Source: Nocardioides sp. URHA0020 (GTDB lineage: Bacteria; Actinomycetota; Actinomycetes; Propionibacteriales; Nocardioidaceae). Taken from it: DNA of 64,000 bases. Under the pieces are notes generated by a model. That model ran no database searches. It worked only from the letters and a program-made list of their open reading frames with translations, and was not told the DNA's origin. Location of the stretch: assembly GCF_000620705.1 (NCBI RefSeq), contig NZ_KK211172.1, positions 1 to 64,000 on the forward strand. The letters run 5' to 3'. Positions 24,101 through 33,800 of the stretch are shown one piece after another (within the stretch, counting starts at the first letter, position 1; every line of letters begins with the position of its first letter). Both the position numbers and the translations under genes were made by a program.

Positions 24101-25188
24101 AACTTGTGCACGTTGCGCAGCGGCGCCAGCGCGTGGTCGAGGGCGTCGCGGACGGAGGCGCCGAACCATCCCTCGACCGGTCCCGTGTGGCCGGCGGTGA
24201 CCATCAGCATCCCGACGAAGAGCGAGATCAGCAGCCACTGGCGGTGGGGATTCCTGCGCAGGGTCATGCCGACGATGCCGAGCACGAGCAGGACGACGCT
24301 GTTGAGGACGATGTAGCTGGTGGAGACGATGTCGTTGCCGGCCTGCCACGTCGGCTCGACGTACGGCACCCAGTGCGACGTGCCCCTCAGCGAGTCGAAG
24401 AGGGTCGTCGGCACCGTGGTGACCGCCGACGTCTCGATGTAGTCGAGGAACGGCGGGCTGTAGCGGCCGAGCAGCAGCAGCGGGACCAGCCACCACGCCG
24501 TGCCCAGGGCCACGAACGCCGGCCACCAGATCATCATCGACCGCCGTCGGGGGCCGGGCTCGCGAGTCAGCAGCCAGAGGGCTCCGAGCGGGATGACGGC
24601 GAAGGTCGCGGCCGCGTTGACGCCGCCGACCACGGCCACGGCGAGGGCGGACAGCAGCGCGGCGCGCCGCGGCGACCCCCTGCTGGCGCCGAGCACGAGC
24701 GGCACCAGGACCCACGGCGCGAGGGCGCTCGGCCACGCCTCGACCGAGATCGGCCCTATGACGGTCAGGATCCGTGGCGACAGGGCGTACGCGAAGCCTG
24801 CGACCAGCCGGCTGGTCGGCGAGCCGAGGCCGAGCGCGCCGGCGAGCTTGACGATGCCGAGGAAGGCGACGACCAGCAGGAGCGACCACCACAGCCGCTG
24901 CACGACCCACCCGGGCATCGACAGCAGGTCGCCCAGCCAGAAGAAGGGGCCCATCGGGAAGAGGTAGCCGTAGGCCTGGTTCTGGACCTGGCCGAAGCCC
25001 CCCTGGGGGTCCCACAGGTGGAGGGACCGGGCCAGCAGACCGGCCGGGTTGACGACCAGGTCGAGCTTGGTGTCGCCCACCAGCTGACCCGGTCGCTGCG
25101 AGAACGCGACCGCCACCAGCACCAGCGAGCAGGCTCCGAGGCGGTAGCGCCAGGTGAGACGGTCCGCCGCTGACGCCGACGCCATCAT
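21049..25188 (-). CDS. aftD: AftD-like arabinofuranosyltransferase (DUF3367), 1379 aa
   Basis: An N-terminal GT-C membrane region (about residues 15-480) contains the loop motif GDTKLDL (D39, D43) after helix 1 and RNVHKFDP, as in mycobacterial AftD (Rv0236c). The long outer part has discoidin-like (F5/8 type C) carbohydrate-binding domains (for example AVAAIDGDPGTTWTA). It ends in VTIDGWQQGWVL, a terminal helix pair and a basic tail. The family adds arabinose from decaprenyl-phosphate-arabinose to cell-wall arabinan; the exact sugar in this organism is unproven. The start is ATG 25188, overlapping the upstream methyltransferase stop by 4 bp; 120 upstream codons are discarded. Confidence 0.85.
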   Translation of the reverse strand: MMASASAADRLTWRYRLGACSLVLVAVAFSQRPGQLVGDTKLDLVVNPAGLLARSLHLWDPQGGFGQVQNQAYGYLFPMGPFFWLGDLLSMPGWVVQRLWWSLLLVVAFLGIVKLAGALGLGSPTSRLVAGFAYALSPRILTVIGPISVEAWPSALAPWVLVPLVLGASRGSPRRAALLSALAVAVVGGVNAAATFAVIPLGALWLLTREPGPRRRSMMIWWPAFVALGTAWWLVPLLLLGRYSPPFLDYIETSAVTTVPTTLFDSLRGTSHWVPYVEPTWQAGNDIVSTSYIVLNSVVLLVLGIVGMTLRRNPHRQWLLISLFVGMLMVTAGHTGPVEGWFGASVRDALDHALAPLRNVHKFDPIIRVPMVLGLAHLIAVMAEQSAPALTRVRERRARSDGAVGERLAAVGVLMLCAVAITGAAGPALVGKLGQANGFVAIPDYWQETATWLDQNSDDTTALLVPGSSFGFYIWGDPDDEPMQPLASTPWAVRDAVPLAPPGNIRMLDTIEDQLSSGRPSPGLAAYLRRAGIGHLVVRNDLRTSDQPAPVLVHQALDGSPGLERVTDFGPKVGGRARINDDGEPIVVDDGWVDRYRAVEIYAVTGAEQAVVSTGSRYVVGGPESLLELNEVGLLGDEPSVLATDVPTGTAIDNLVLTDGLRRREANFSRIHEGRSATLASDEVGRRGAPALDYTLGSTRWETTAEILGARSVDASSSRAFADTQGPVDPGALPFAAFDGYTDTAWDSGDVSPIGEPWVGVTLTAPRVVPEVRVVLADSGASDAVRLRVETDRGHSAEVRALPGSPVTIKVPPGTTSQLRVRRMGSSAEPFVVAEVTVPGLDVDRTLVLPKVPATWGAPDSVLLSSTPGWREACVTVDDDVRCGAGKGSSGEEPGALDRTLRLGVGASYGVTAAVTTTDGSALQGLIQSKQLVNVAASSAAVRDARASAVAAIDGDPGTTWTADPDDDDPRLTVSWLAERTVSSITASLDRQAPGARPTRVVLEYAGGRQTVRLDATGHARVRPFRASRVAVRFVKVQKTQDLAPDGTREPLGVGVSELRLGGLGLLPITLSTQPVDLGCSFGPALRVGSALYPTSVTASPRELFDGGILPARVCGPERIDVAAGDTRVVLAPAPAFRGVRVVMKDRDVPAAVVTPADLSDDSPVSRVLTVPSGTTPTVAAVRENQNSGWEASVPGSGSASPVTIDGWQQGWVLTGPVERLDLTFTPDRLYRWALGVGGLLLVLLLVLAAVRRTWASDSPPVGPRRLSPVLLAGTGLVALGVMAGSGALLCGAAGVAVVVATRRWLDPDWMSWASGLLVALAGAVYWLRPLGSPDGWAGVLVAPQLLVAAALGVLLAVDLDPGPMSRSLKRIIGRSTSQ

Positions 25189-25937
25189 CGCCTCTGGAGC
25201 ACGATCACCAAGTTCCAGGTGGCGAGCTCGCGGACGACCGGCACCCGGGTCAGCCAGTACGCGAACCGGGGGTTGTATCGCGGCAGCACGTCGAGGACTT
25301 CGGCGTCGGTCTGGCGCTGCGCCCAGTCCAGCCCGGCCTTCACCGTCACGGGGAAGAGGGACTCGCCGTACTTGTTCTTGGGCTCGTGGCCGTGCTTGCG
25401 GCGGTAGCGCCGCCGGGCCCGGCTGCCACCGAGGAAGTGCCAGGGTGCCGTCTCGTGACCACCCCAGGGGCCGTACCAGACGGTGTAGGAGATGAACGTG
25501 ATGCCGCCGGGCTTGGTGACGCGCACCATCTCCTCGGCCATCCGCCACGGATCGGAGACGTGCTCCAGGACGTTGGAGGAGTAGCAGAGATCGACGGACC
25601 CGTCCGCGAACGGCAGCTGCATGCCGCTGCCGATCACCGTCCCCGACGCGATCTCACCGAGACCGGACAGCTCGCCGACGTCGGCGTCCAGGGAGAAGTA
25701 GCGGGATCCGCGGTCCTGGAAGGCGTTGCGGAAGTAGCCCGGGCCGCCGCCAACGTCGAGCATGGTCAGGCCGTCGAGGTCGACGTAGTGCGCGAGCTGG
25801 TCGGCGGAGTCCGTGGCGAGCGCCTGGTAGAAGACCGCCGGCTCCGTCTGCTCCTTGCGGAAGGCCTGGAACAGCGTGACCGATCGACGCAGATCAGCGG
25901 TCCACCGCGTTGTACGGAGCTGGCGGTCGCGAAACAC
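25185..25937 (-). CDS. Class I SAM-dependent methyltransferase (Rv0224c-like), 250 aa
   Basis: Motif I is MLDVGGGPGYFRNAF (about residue 59), then FSLDAD, MQLPFADGSVDLCYSSNVLEHVSDP and VTKPGGITFISY, which is a full Methyltransf_11 set. The C-terminal part (KNKYGESLFPVTVKAGLDWA) matches the type linked to actinobacterial envelope loci. The ATGA overlap with the aftD-like gene shows co-translation, so it probably methylates the same glycan or its lipid-linked donor. The 22-bp gap to the divergent acyltransferase start at 25960 means the two promoters are close or overlapping. Confidence 0.85.
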   Translation of the reverse strand: MFRDRQLRTTRWTADLRRSVTLFQAFRKEQTEPAVFYQALATDSADQLAHYVDLDGLTMLDVGGGPGYFRNAFQDRGSRYFSLDADVGELSGLGEIASGTVIGSGMQLPFADGSVDLCYSSNVLEHVSDPWRMAEEMVRVTKPGGITFISYTVWYGPWGGHETAPWHFLGGSRARRRYRRKHGHEPKNKYGESLFPVTVKAGLDWAQRQTDAEVLDVLPRYNPRFAYWLTRVPVVRELATWNLVIVLQRR

Positions 25938-25959
25938 GCGCCGACCCTATACTGCGGCC

Positions 25960-27288
25960 ATGTCAGCCAGCACCCAAGTGTCCTTGGATGACACGTCACC
26001 TCGCGCCTCGATGTCACGACGCGAGGAGCAGGTCGCGGCGCTGACCGGGCTTCGCGGGTTCGCCGCTCTCATGGTCGTCCTCGTACACTCCACCGTTCGG
26101 ACCCAGTACCCGTGGCTGGGATTGCCGTCGTACGGGCCGGTCGCCCTCTTCGTGCTCTCGGGATTTCTGCTCTACCGTCCCTGGGCTCGGTGGACGCTGC
26201 GGCTCGGCTCCTCCCCCGACGTCTTCGTGTACTCGCGGAGACGCCTGTCGCGCATCTTCCCCGCCTACCTCGTAATGCTCTTCATCGTCGCCCTGGTCTA
26301 CCCTCCGGCCCGTCCGGTGGGCGCGGACGGCTGGTTCTACAGCGTGACGCTGACCTGGATCTACGTTCGCGGACACTTCCCCGACGTGTTAGCACACACC
26401 TGGAGCCTCGCCACTGAGGTCTCGTGGTACGTCGCGCTGCCCATGATGGCGGGGGTGAGCGGGCTGATTGCACGCCGGTTCGCCGCACGGACTGCGCTGC
26501 GCATCACCACCGGCTTGATCGCCCTGTCATTGCCGGTCACCATCGGCTGGGAGTACTGGATCTACGCGAACCACCTGGCTATCTACTTCACCTACTCGTT
26601 CTGGCTTCCGGCGTTTCTAGTGTGTTTCGCAGGGGGCGCGCTCGTGGCGCTGTACATGGAGGCGTACGCGGCTGGGATCACGTCGTTGCCACGCCTGCGA
26701 CGTCTAACGGCAGACCGCTGGGCGGTACCGCTCTTTGTCGTAGGGATCGCGCTGCTCGGCACGTCCGTTCTCGGTGGTTCCGACGGCTACGTTCCGCATA
26801 CCTTCGGCGAGGACCAGGTGCGCTTCGCGAGCGTCACCACCATTGCACTCTCTCTGCTGACCGCGGTGGTGTTCGGCCCCGCGAACGCCCCGGTCGCTCG
26901 ACTGATGAGCAGTACGGTGCTCGCGACCGCCGGGCGGTGGTCCTACGGCATCTACCTCTGGCACCTGCCGGTGATCGTGATCCTCGATCAGCGGCTCACC
27001 TATCCCGACGGCGCGGTCGCGAATCTCGTCATGAGACTGGTTTGGGTGCTGGGAATCTCCGTGCCACTTGCCGCCGCCACCTATGCCTGGGTCGAAAAGC
27101 CCGCCATCGACTGGTCGCGCCGCCCCATGGCGTTTCGCGCCGCCGACTCACGTCACCGCAGCTTGCCGGGCCGCCGGAACGCGGAGAACACCGACGCCAC
27201 GCCCAGTACTGAGAGCAATACCGCCACCACGGCCCAGCCGACCGACGCCGCCAACACCGTCCGAGAGAGATCGCTACCGGACGAGTAA
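25960..27288 (+). CDS. Acyltransferase family 3 membrane protein, second copy, 442 aa
   Basis: The start is ATG 25960 (MSASTQVSLDDT). The pattern is LTGLRGFAALMVVLVHSTV with the catalytic His, then GPVALFVLSGFLLYRPWARW and SLATEVSWYVALPMM. About ten membrane helices are followed by a hydrophilic, Thr/Pro-rich tail of 50 residues. It transfers acyl groups to a surface glycan. Codon use is noticeably less GC-biased than in the first acyltransferase at 19940. Its last 136 bp overlap the convergent AftD-like gene, the same layout as the first acyltransferase/aftD pair. Confidence 0.85.
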   Translation: MSASTQVSLDDTSPRASMSRREEQVAALTGLRGFAALMVVLVHSTVRTQYPWLGLPSYGPVALFVLSGFLLYRPWARWTLRLGSSPDVFVYSRRRLSRIFPAYLVMLFIVALVYPPARPVGADGWFYSVTLTWIYVRGHFPDVLAHTWSLATEVSWYVALPMMAGVSGLIARRFAARTALRITTGLIALSLPVTIGWEYWIYANHLAIYFTYSFWLPAFLVCFAGGALVALYMEAYAAGITSLPRLRRLTADRWAVPLFVVGIALLGTSVLGGSDGYVPHTFGEDQVRFASVTTIALSLLTAVVFGPANAPVARLMSSTVLATAGRWSYGIYLWHLPVIVILDQRLTYPDGAVANLVMRLVWVLGISVPLAAATYAWVEKPAIDWSRRPMAFRAADSRHRSLPGRRNAENTDATPSTESNTATTAQPTDAANTVRERSLPDE

Positions 27289-30200
27289 CGCACGGAGACC
27301 TTCCCGGACCCGGCCGGCACCTCCCAGCCCTGGGCCCAGCCATCGATCGTGACTCGATCTAGCGGCTTCCCATCGATGGTCGCGCGCCAGCCGGCACTCG
27401 CCGTAAGCGGCAGCACGAGTGTGCGCACACGTTCGTCGGCTCCCAGGTCCAGTCCGACGGGGTCGGCGTAGCGGCCGACGCTTAGCACGTCGAGGCTGAC
27501 CGCCGCTGGCCCTGGGTCCGAGTAGGCCGTCGTGGCGTCGTCGAAGAGGTCAGCACCGGCGGCCGCCAGCAGCAGGCCACGAGGCTGCCAGACCAAGGTC
27601 GAGGGCAAGACCACGTCGTTGTCGCCCTCGTCGAGCTCGGGCCGACCGCACACCGTTGCGAGCACCGAGGAACCGTTGACGATCTGGCGGGAGGTGACGT
27701 CGAGCGACAAGGCGGACTCGACGCCATCGATCGTCACGGTCGGGCCGTCCTCGCAGTCGACGTGCTTGCTGCGGGCGGTGTCGTAGGACACGACCGGGCC
27801 CCCCTCGAGTTCGACCTCACCGACAGCCACAGGCATCGGCTTGACGCTGCCGGTCGTCGAGTCGAACGAGGGAACGTCGGTGTCGTCGAGGATCGTGATT
27901 GTGAGTTTGCGGGTGTGGACGCGCGGCAGGTCGATCATGCCATCGGCGGCCACGTCTATCTCGACGGCGAGATCGGGGCCCGGTAGCCCGGTGCGGCGGC
28001 CAGTCACCTTTGCGCTCACCCGGACTCGGGTCGGGCGTGACCCCTCGTCGCCATCTGGGGGGACGAGCCGGATGCCGGTCACGTCGGCGAAGCCTGTCCA
28101 CGCGAGTGTCAGCTCGGGCTCTTGAACGAGCGTCGACGGACGCCATGCCGTGCTCAGGTCGCCATCGGCCGCAGCCTGAGGTCGAGTGCGTAGGTCAACG
28201 CTTCCCGCACTGCCGCTTGATGCGACCACGCTCGGCCGGCCGATACGGTCCGCGAGCGCGGCTGCCTCCTTGGTGGCCATGGCGACCGCCCAAACCCGAC
28301 CGACCACGGGGGTCCGTTCCGGAGCAGTCACGACCCGGCGGAGGGGGCTGGCGTCCGGTCCGCTCACGAAGAGTCCGTCGCTGCAGGCCGTGCCCGGCCC
28401 TGCCTCGTCGTCCGTGCCGCGCGGCACGGTGGGGACACACCGGGCGCTGCTCCCAGGGCGCAGCGCCATCAACCAACCAGAGGTGGGGGTGTCGTCGAGC
28501 AGCACCGGGTTGCTGACCCCGATGCCAGGGAGGGCAACCTCCACGATGCCGACACTGTCGCTGGGGCTCAGGTTGCCGGTGATCGACGTGACGGTGAAGC
28601 GCAGGCGTCGGACCGTGCCGACCTCTCCCACCGTAAACATTCCGTCGTCATCGACGGAATAGGCCGTGTCGCGTCCGTCGGCCGAGACCCGGACCTGGTC
28701 AGGGGAGACCTGCGTGAACGCATTCCGGAGCATGCGCACCTCGGTGCCTGCGACTGGTGTGGGCTCGGCGAACTCGACCTGCCACCACTGGCCGACGCCC
28801 GCTCCCGGAGCCGAGCGCCAGGAGGTGAATCCGTTGCCGTCGATCGCCGCACTCGGGGCTGTGCCGGGGTCGCGTCCGAACCCGCTCACGTCGGCGCCTG
28901 TGGAGGAGGCGCTTACCGCCTCCGCTCCCTTCAGGCGGGTGACAGCGCTCGTCACGGGTGCCGCGTCGTCAGGTACGAGCAACCTGGGCTCTTCGGCCGC
29001 AAGGTCAGGGCCGTAGGGGTCGGTCGCTACACGCTGGTCGATGTCGCGCCGACGGGCGCTGTCAGAGACCACGACGGCCTTGTCGTCGGAACCCGGACGT
29101 AGCCGAATCGCACGGTCGTGGAGCGCCCCAGCATCCGCCAGGTCACTCACCGTTCCTGCATCGCCCACCACACCGATCGGGCTGCCCGAGTAGACCCACC
29201 CGTCGGCAGTTGCCGGGGGGGCCCAGACCTCGATCTGCGGCGTGGCCGTGCGAACACCGAAGTCCACCAAAGGATCAGAGCTCGCGGCGACCGCGTCGGT
29301 GGCCCGGAGAACGGCGATGCGCTCGGCACCGAGAGCATCGAGCGCCGAGCGGACCAGGCCGGTGGGACGTTGGAGGTCCTCGATAACAGATCCCCCGAGG
29401 CGGACGAGTACGTAGGACACGCCCAGTCGACGCAGCGCGCTTGCCGTGCCCGGTCCAGCGTCTCCACGACCAAGTCGCGCGACCACGTCATCGATTGCGA
29501 TCGTGCCACCGACTCCCGAAGTGGGCACGGCATCCCTCCCGAGCCACGGGCGAGTGCCGAGTGCGGTGCCGATAGCGGTGAGATGGGTGCTTCCCGAGTC
29601 GACCGGCAGCACCAGTGCCCGTCCGGGCGGCGCGTCGGCAGACCATTCGGCGACCGCGTCGAGCAGTTGCTCCTCGTCGGCTGGGATCGGCGGGGGCTCG
29701 GCGATGGTGGCGGCCATGCCGGCGAACACTGTCGTGGCGAGTAGCAGCGCGGCGACCAGGGCAGCGACCTCGTGTTTGCTCTCAGGACGTCGCCGCTCCC
29801 GCATCGGTGCGAGTCGCTCACACAGGTCGGACAACCAAGGGCACCAGGCGACGAGGCCTGCTAGAGCGACGAGGCCCAGGAGCGGTGCGGCCCAGCCCGC
29901 GGCCGTGTCGCCCGCAACCGGCAATGACACCGGCAGCAGGCCGTCGCCAAACCAACTGAGGAGCGCGGCGATCGTCACCGCCGACATCAGCACGACAATG
30001 AAGAGCCGCTCTAGGTGTGGGCTACGCATCACGAGCGCACCGAGCGCGACGACGAACGGCGAACCGACCACGGCGACGAGCACGAGGAGCCCGAGGTCGG
30101 GGCGGTCGAACGACGTGGCCGCCTCGGCCCGCAACGTGCCCGCGGAGAGTGCGGACACGTCGACGACGTTGCGTGCCTCCCAGGCGAGGAGCACGACCCA

Positions 30201-30872
30201 CCAGGCGGATGCCGCTGCCGCAAACATCAGCCATCGGAGCGTGCCACGCAAGCCGCCGCCGTGACGTGGCAATGCGGCCGCGAAGCCGGCGACGAACGCC
30301 GCGACCGCCCAGCCGGCGGCGCCGAAGCCGGCGACACCGACCCACGTCGCGGATAGCGCGGCAGACCGCCACCCGTGGTCCCGCAGCAGAAGGGGTGCGA
30401 CGACCCACGGCAAGGTAGCCGCCGCGAGACCGTCAACGGGCGACCTGACGATCGTCGCGAGCACCACGGTGCCGGCCGCGAAGAAGAGGGCCCCGGCCCA
30501 CGGCGCCCAGGATTGCTGGGGACCGTCATCCGCCACCAACGTCGGCGCAAGGCCCCGACCCAACTGGACCGCCCCCAGGACCGCGAGGACGACTACAAGG
30601 ATTCGCCAGCAAGTCTCCACCGCGTGCGCCGACAATCCAGCGTCGGTGCCCAGCGCCACAGCCAGCGCGTACGGCAGCTCTCGGATCCCCTCCACGGTTC
30701 CGCCGCCAAGAGTGCCGGCGAACGTCCACCCGTCGCCTGCCGAACGTACCGCCTCCCACGGATCCTCCGCGATACGAGCCGTGACCGCAGACACTGGTTG
30801 CGACAGTGACCAGCGCAGGACCATGAGGGCGGCGAAGAGCGCGACCAGTGCCGTCCGGGTGCGCGCGATCAT
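27153..30872 (-). CDS. AftD-like paralogue lacking the DTKLDL motif, 1239 aa
   Basis: The N-terminal membrane region (to about residue 395) has a different first loop (SQPVSAVTARIAEDPWE) with neither DTKLDL nor RNVHKFDP. The C-terminal two thirds follow the AftD plan: LRRLGVSYVLVR, a discoidin-like domain with AAIDGNGFTSWRSA, a second with AAADGDLSTAWRP, and VTIDGWAQGWEVPAG before the terminal helix. It may therefore be a non-catalytic partner or use another active site. It overlaps the end of the upstream paralogue gene by 4 bp (ATGA), so the two are made together and may form a pair. Confidence 0.75.
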   Translation of the reverse strand: MIARTRTALVALFAALMVLRWSLSQPVSAVTARIAEDPWEAVRSAGDGWTFAGTLGGGTVEGIRELPYALAVALGTDAGLSAHAVETCWRILVVVLAVLGAVQLGRGLAPTLVADDGPQQSWAPWAGALFFAAGTVVLATIVRSPVDGLAAATLPWVVAPLLLRDHGWRSAALSATWVGVAGFGAAGWAVAAFVAGFAAALPRHGGGLRGTLRWLMFAAAASAWWVVLLAWEARNVVDVSALSAGTLRAEAATSFDRPDLGLLVLVAVVGSPFVVALGALVMRSPHLERLFIVVLMSAVTIAALLSWFGDGLLPVSLPVAGDTAAGWAAPLLGLVALAGLVAWCPWLSDLCERLAPMRERRRPESKHEVAALVAALLLATTVFAGMAATIAEPPPIPADEEQLLDAVAEWSADAPPGRALVLPVDSGSTHLTAIGTALGTRPWLGRDAVPTSGVGGTIAIDDVVARLGRGDAGPGTASALRRLGVSYVLVRLGGSVIEDLQRPTGLVRSALDALGAERIAVLRATDAVAASSDPLVDFGVRTATPQIEVWAPPATADGWVYSGSPIGVVGDAGTVSDLADAGALHDRAIRLRPGSDDKAVVVSDSARRRDIDQRVATDPYGPDLAAEEPRLLVPDDAAPVTSAVTRLKGAEAVSASSTGADVSGFGRDPGTAPSAAIDGNGFTSWRSAPGAGVGQWWQVEFAEPTPVAGTEVRMLRNAFTQVSPDQVRVSADGRDTAYSVDDDGMFTVGEVGTVRRLRFTVTSITGNLSPSDSVGIVEVALPGIGVSNPVLLDDTPTSGWLMALRPGSSARCVPTVPRGTDDEAGPGTACSDGLFVSGPDASPLRRVVTAPERTPVVGRVWAVAMATKEAAALADRIGRPSVVASSGSAGSVDLRTRPQAAADGDLSTAWRPSTLVQEPELTLAWTGFADVTGIRLVPPDGDEGSRPTRVRVSAKVTGRRTGLPGPDLAVEIDVAADGMIDLPRVHTRKLTITILDDTDVPSFDSTTGSVKPMPVAVGEVELEGGPVVSYDTARSKHVDCEDGPTVTIDGVESALSLDVTSRQIVNGSSVLATVCGRPELDEGDNDVVLPSTLVWQPRGLLLAAAGADLFDDATTAYSDPGPAAVSLDVLSVGRYADPVGLDLGADERVRTLVLPLTASAGWRATIDGKPLDRVTIDGWAQGWEVPAGSGKVSVRYSSGSDLSRTVLAASVGWAVVAVLLSVLGVASVFSAFRRPGKLR

Positions 30873-33800
30873 GCCGACTCCTCGTCAGCGTGGTCGTCGC
30901 CGAAGATCACGCGCCCGGCTACCAGCCCCACCACCACGGCGGTGAGGACGTTGGCGGCGGTCGGCGGGATCACCACGCCACCGACCTCGACCAGCGCCGC
31001 GACCGCCGCTACCAGGAGGCACGCCGTGCAGAGCGCGCTGAATGGGAGCAGCCCCATGCGTCGCGTGGCGTGCCCCACCAGCGCACCCCCTGCCAACGGG
31101 AGCGAGACCAGTGCGAGTGCTCCGGCACCCAACGCAACGACGAGCCGGTTCGGCCCGAACGCGCCGGCACCCGGACCTGAGCGCGGGGCCGTCGCGATCC
31201 CCGCATCTCGACGACGCCGCCGGCCCGGGAGAACGAGCAGGACCAGAGCGGCCACGTTCAGAAAAGCGGCCAGGCCTAGCCCGGCGACGATCCCTGCCTG
31301 GAAGGTCTGCTGCGGAGTGAAAATGAGCGAGACCTCGCCGGCGGAACCCGCCGGCAGCCGCCAGCCCTGCCTCCACCCGTCGACCACAACCGGGTCCAGG
31401 CGATCGCCGTCGAGCCGCGCTTCCCACCCGACGTTCTCGCTCTCCGAGACGCTCAGGATCGCGTCGCGCTCGGTCTTGACCTCGACGGTCCGATCTGTCG
31501 GCGACCAGGTGACAACCCGGGCCAGGGAGTCTCGGTCCGCGGGAGGGGTGGATGCCGGCACTACGTCTGTTGCCGGCTTCAACCACAGCCGCGAAACGGA
31601 GAAGCCGGCCGCGTTCATCACACGGACCTGTTGCGTACCGGCCCCGATCCCGAGGGGCGCGTCGTCACACGGCACGACCGCGAGCTCGGCGCCGGTGACA
31701 ATGTCGGAGAGATTGCCGAGGACCTTCGTTTGCACGGTGCGTCCGTCCACCTCGATCGTCGGGCCGAAGCCGCAAACCACACCGGTTGCGGCCGTTGGGT
31801 CCCAGGAATAGCGCAGATCCATCAGCCCGGTGATCTGCAACTCGCCGATCCCGACCGGTACGTTCCGCCCGACCGGCAGCGCCGTGATCCGCAACTTGGT
31901 GGTCCGGACCGGCTTCATGACTCCGGCGCCATCGCCCGAGGTCCGCACGATCTGCGGGTCGCTGCCGGGCACCATCGGGTCTACGACCAGTTCTTCAGGA
32001 AGCTTGCCAGGCTGATCGGCGCCCAGTGTCGCGGTCACCGACCGAATCGTGCGTGGCTGCTGCCACGAGAGTTGGAGTCCAGGGGCAGGATCGAGCGGTG
32101 CCGAGTACCAGCTCGTCTCCTCGCGACCATCGAAGGCATTCGCACCGATGACTGCTGGGTCGCCGGCGTAGTAGGAGGTCGCCTCGACGTCGACCTGCTC
32201 CTCACTGAGCGGCGCGAAGAGTCGCTCGAGGGCCCGACCGTCGGTCGCGACGGCACGCCCGTGCAGCCGCCACCTCCCGGCTTCGGCCATGTCGACGGTC
32301 CGGGCGAAGCCAGCTGTCTCGGGAGTTTCTCGCTGCCAGGCGATCGAGCACTCGACCCGGTTGTCCGGCAGGAGGCAGGCGCGCCGACTGGACTCGCTTC
32401 GGAAGAACATCGACGTGTCGGCGGAAACCTCGCCCGGTATGCGGAGACTGCGGCGTATCTCGATCCCCTCGATCGCGACATTCGCCAATCGCACCTGCAA
32501 CAGGCCGTTCCTCACCGCCAGTACCGTGATCCGAACCTTTGAGGTCGCCCCGTCGGGCAACTCGACGCCGCTGACCGTGCCGTTCGTGCCGACCGCCGCA
32601 TCCACGGACCCGGTGTCGGTCGTCAACCGAACACGCGAGACATCGGCGCCGTTGGCACTGTCGAACAGCAGGCTGACCGGTCCGGGTTCGATCGGCTCTG
32701 GGAAGCGGGCCTCGATCCATTGGCCCACCGGCAGGGTGAGAGGTGCAGTCGTCCAAGCGGTGAAGGGGGATGCGTCGAAGGCGGCATAGGGGTGCATCTC
32801 CTGATGGATCGGACCGAGGACGTTCGCGTACCCGCCGGAGGTCGAGGCAACGATCTCGCTGGCGCCGTCGTACTGGGCCACGGTGGTGGCCGCCGGCACC
32901 GTTCCCCCCGTGTAGTCGTGGAACGGCCGCCGGAGCCGGAAATCGTCGCCGGCGGTCATCACGCCGGAGACGGCATCAGTGATGCGCGCGAACGTTCGCT
33001 CGACGCGTTGGTTGGTGTCGGTGGCAATGTCGACGCCGTCCTCGCCAGACTCCCCTCCGGCCAGAACGACCGGCGCTTCGTCCGAGATCAATCCGACCTG
33101 CGTGAGGTCGTTGATGGCCTCGGGGCCGCCCCGCACCACTTGTCGGGCGCCCCAGTCGGAGATCGAGACCCGCGGATCCGAGTCAATACCCCGGACGGCG
33201 AGCACCTCGACCTCGGGAAAGCCCTCGTCGGTCTCCCCAAAGTCAGCGACAGGTACCAGCCCCGTAGGCCCGCGAAGAGCCGCCATTGCCACGGCCGGCG
33301 GAGTAGTGGTCGCCCGGACGGATTCGAGGTCGTTGCGAAGGACGACGTGCGTGATCCCCATTCGGCGCAAGGTGCTGCTCAGCCCTGTGATCGGCCGTCC
33401 GGTGTTGATCTGGACCTCGATCGCGTCGAGAGCACGTAGCGTGGCGGGCGGATAGACGTTCTGCGCCGCTCGTCCAACCCACGCGGGGCTGTCGAGCACC
33501 TGGATGGGCTCGTCAATGGTGCGACCCCACGACTGGACGGCGGAACCGGCACCGGGCAGGACGAGCACACGAACCGGACCGGGCCTCTGGTCCAGGTAGG
33601 CCACCGCGGACCGCCAGGAACCGGAGATGTCAGTCATCCCACCCTCGGTACGGAGCAGACCCGACGCCGCCGGCTGAGCAGCGGCAGTGACGAGCAGGAC
33701 GATCGCAGCGGTGGCCGCAACTTGCGCCCAGCGGAGGTGTTGCCGGGAGCGTCCCAGGTGCTTGAGCAGCGCGGGGACAACGCTCGTCACGAACGCACCC

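Noticed and set aside
25189..25548. 120-codon extension of the aftD-like gene
   Set aside because: It lies inside the methyltransferase gene in another frame. ATG 25188 gives the expected ATGA overlap and the conserved N-terminal helix.
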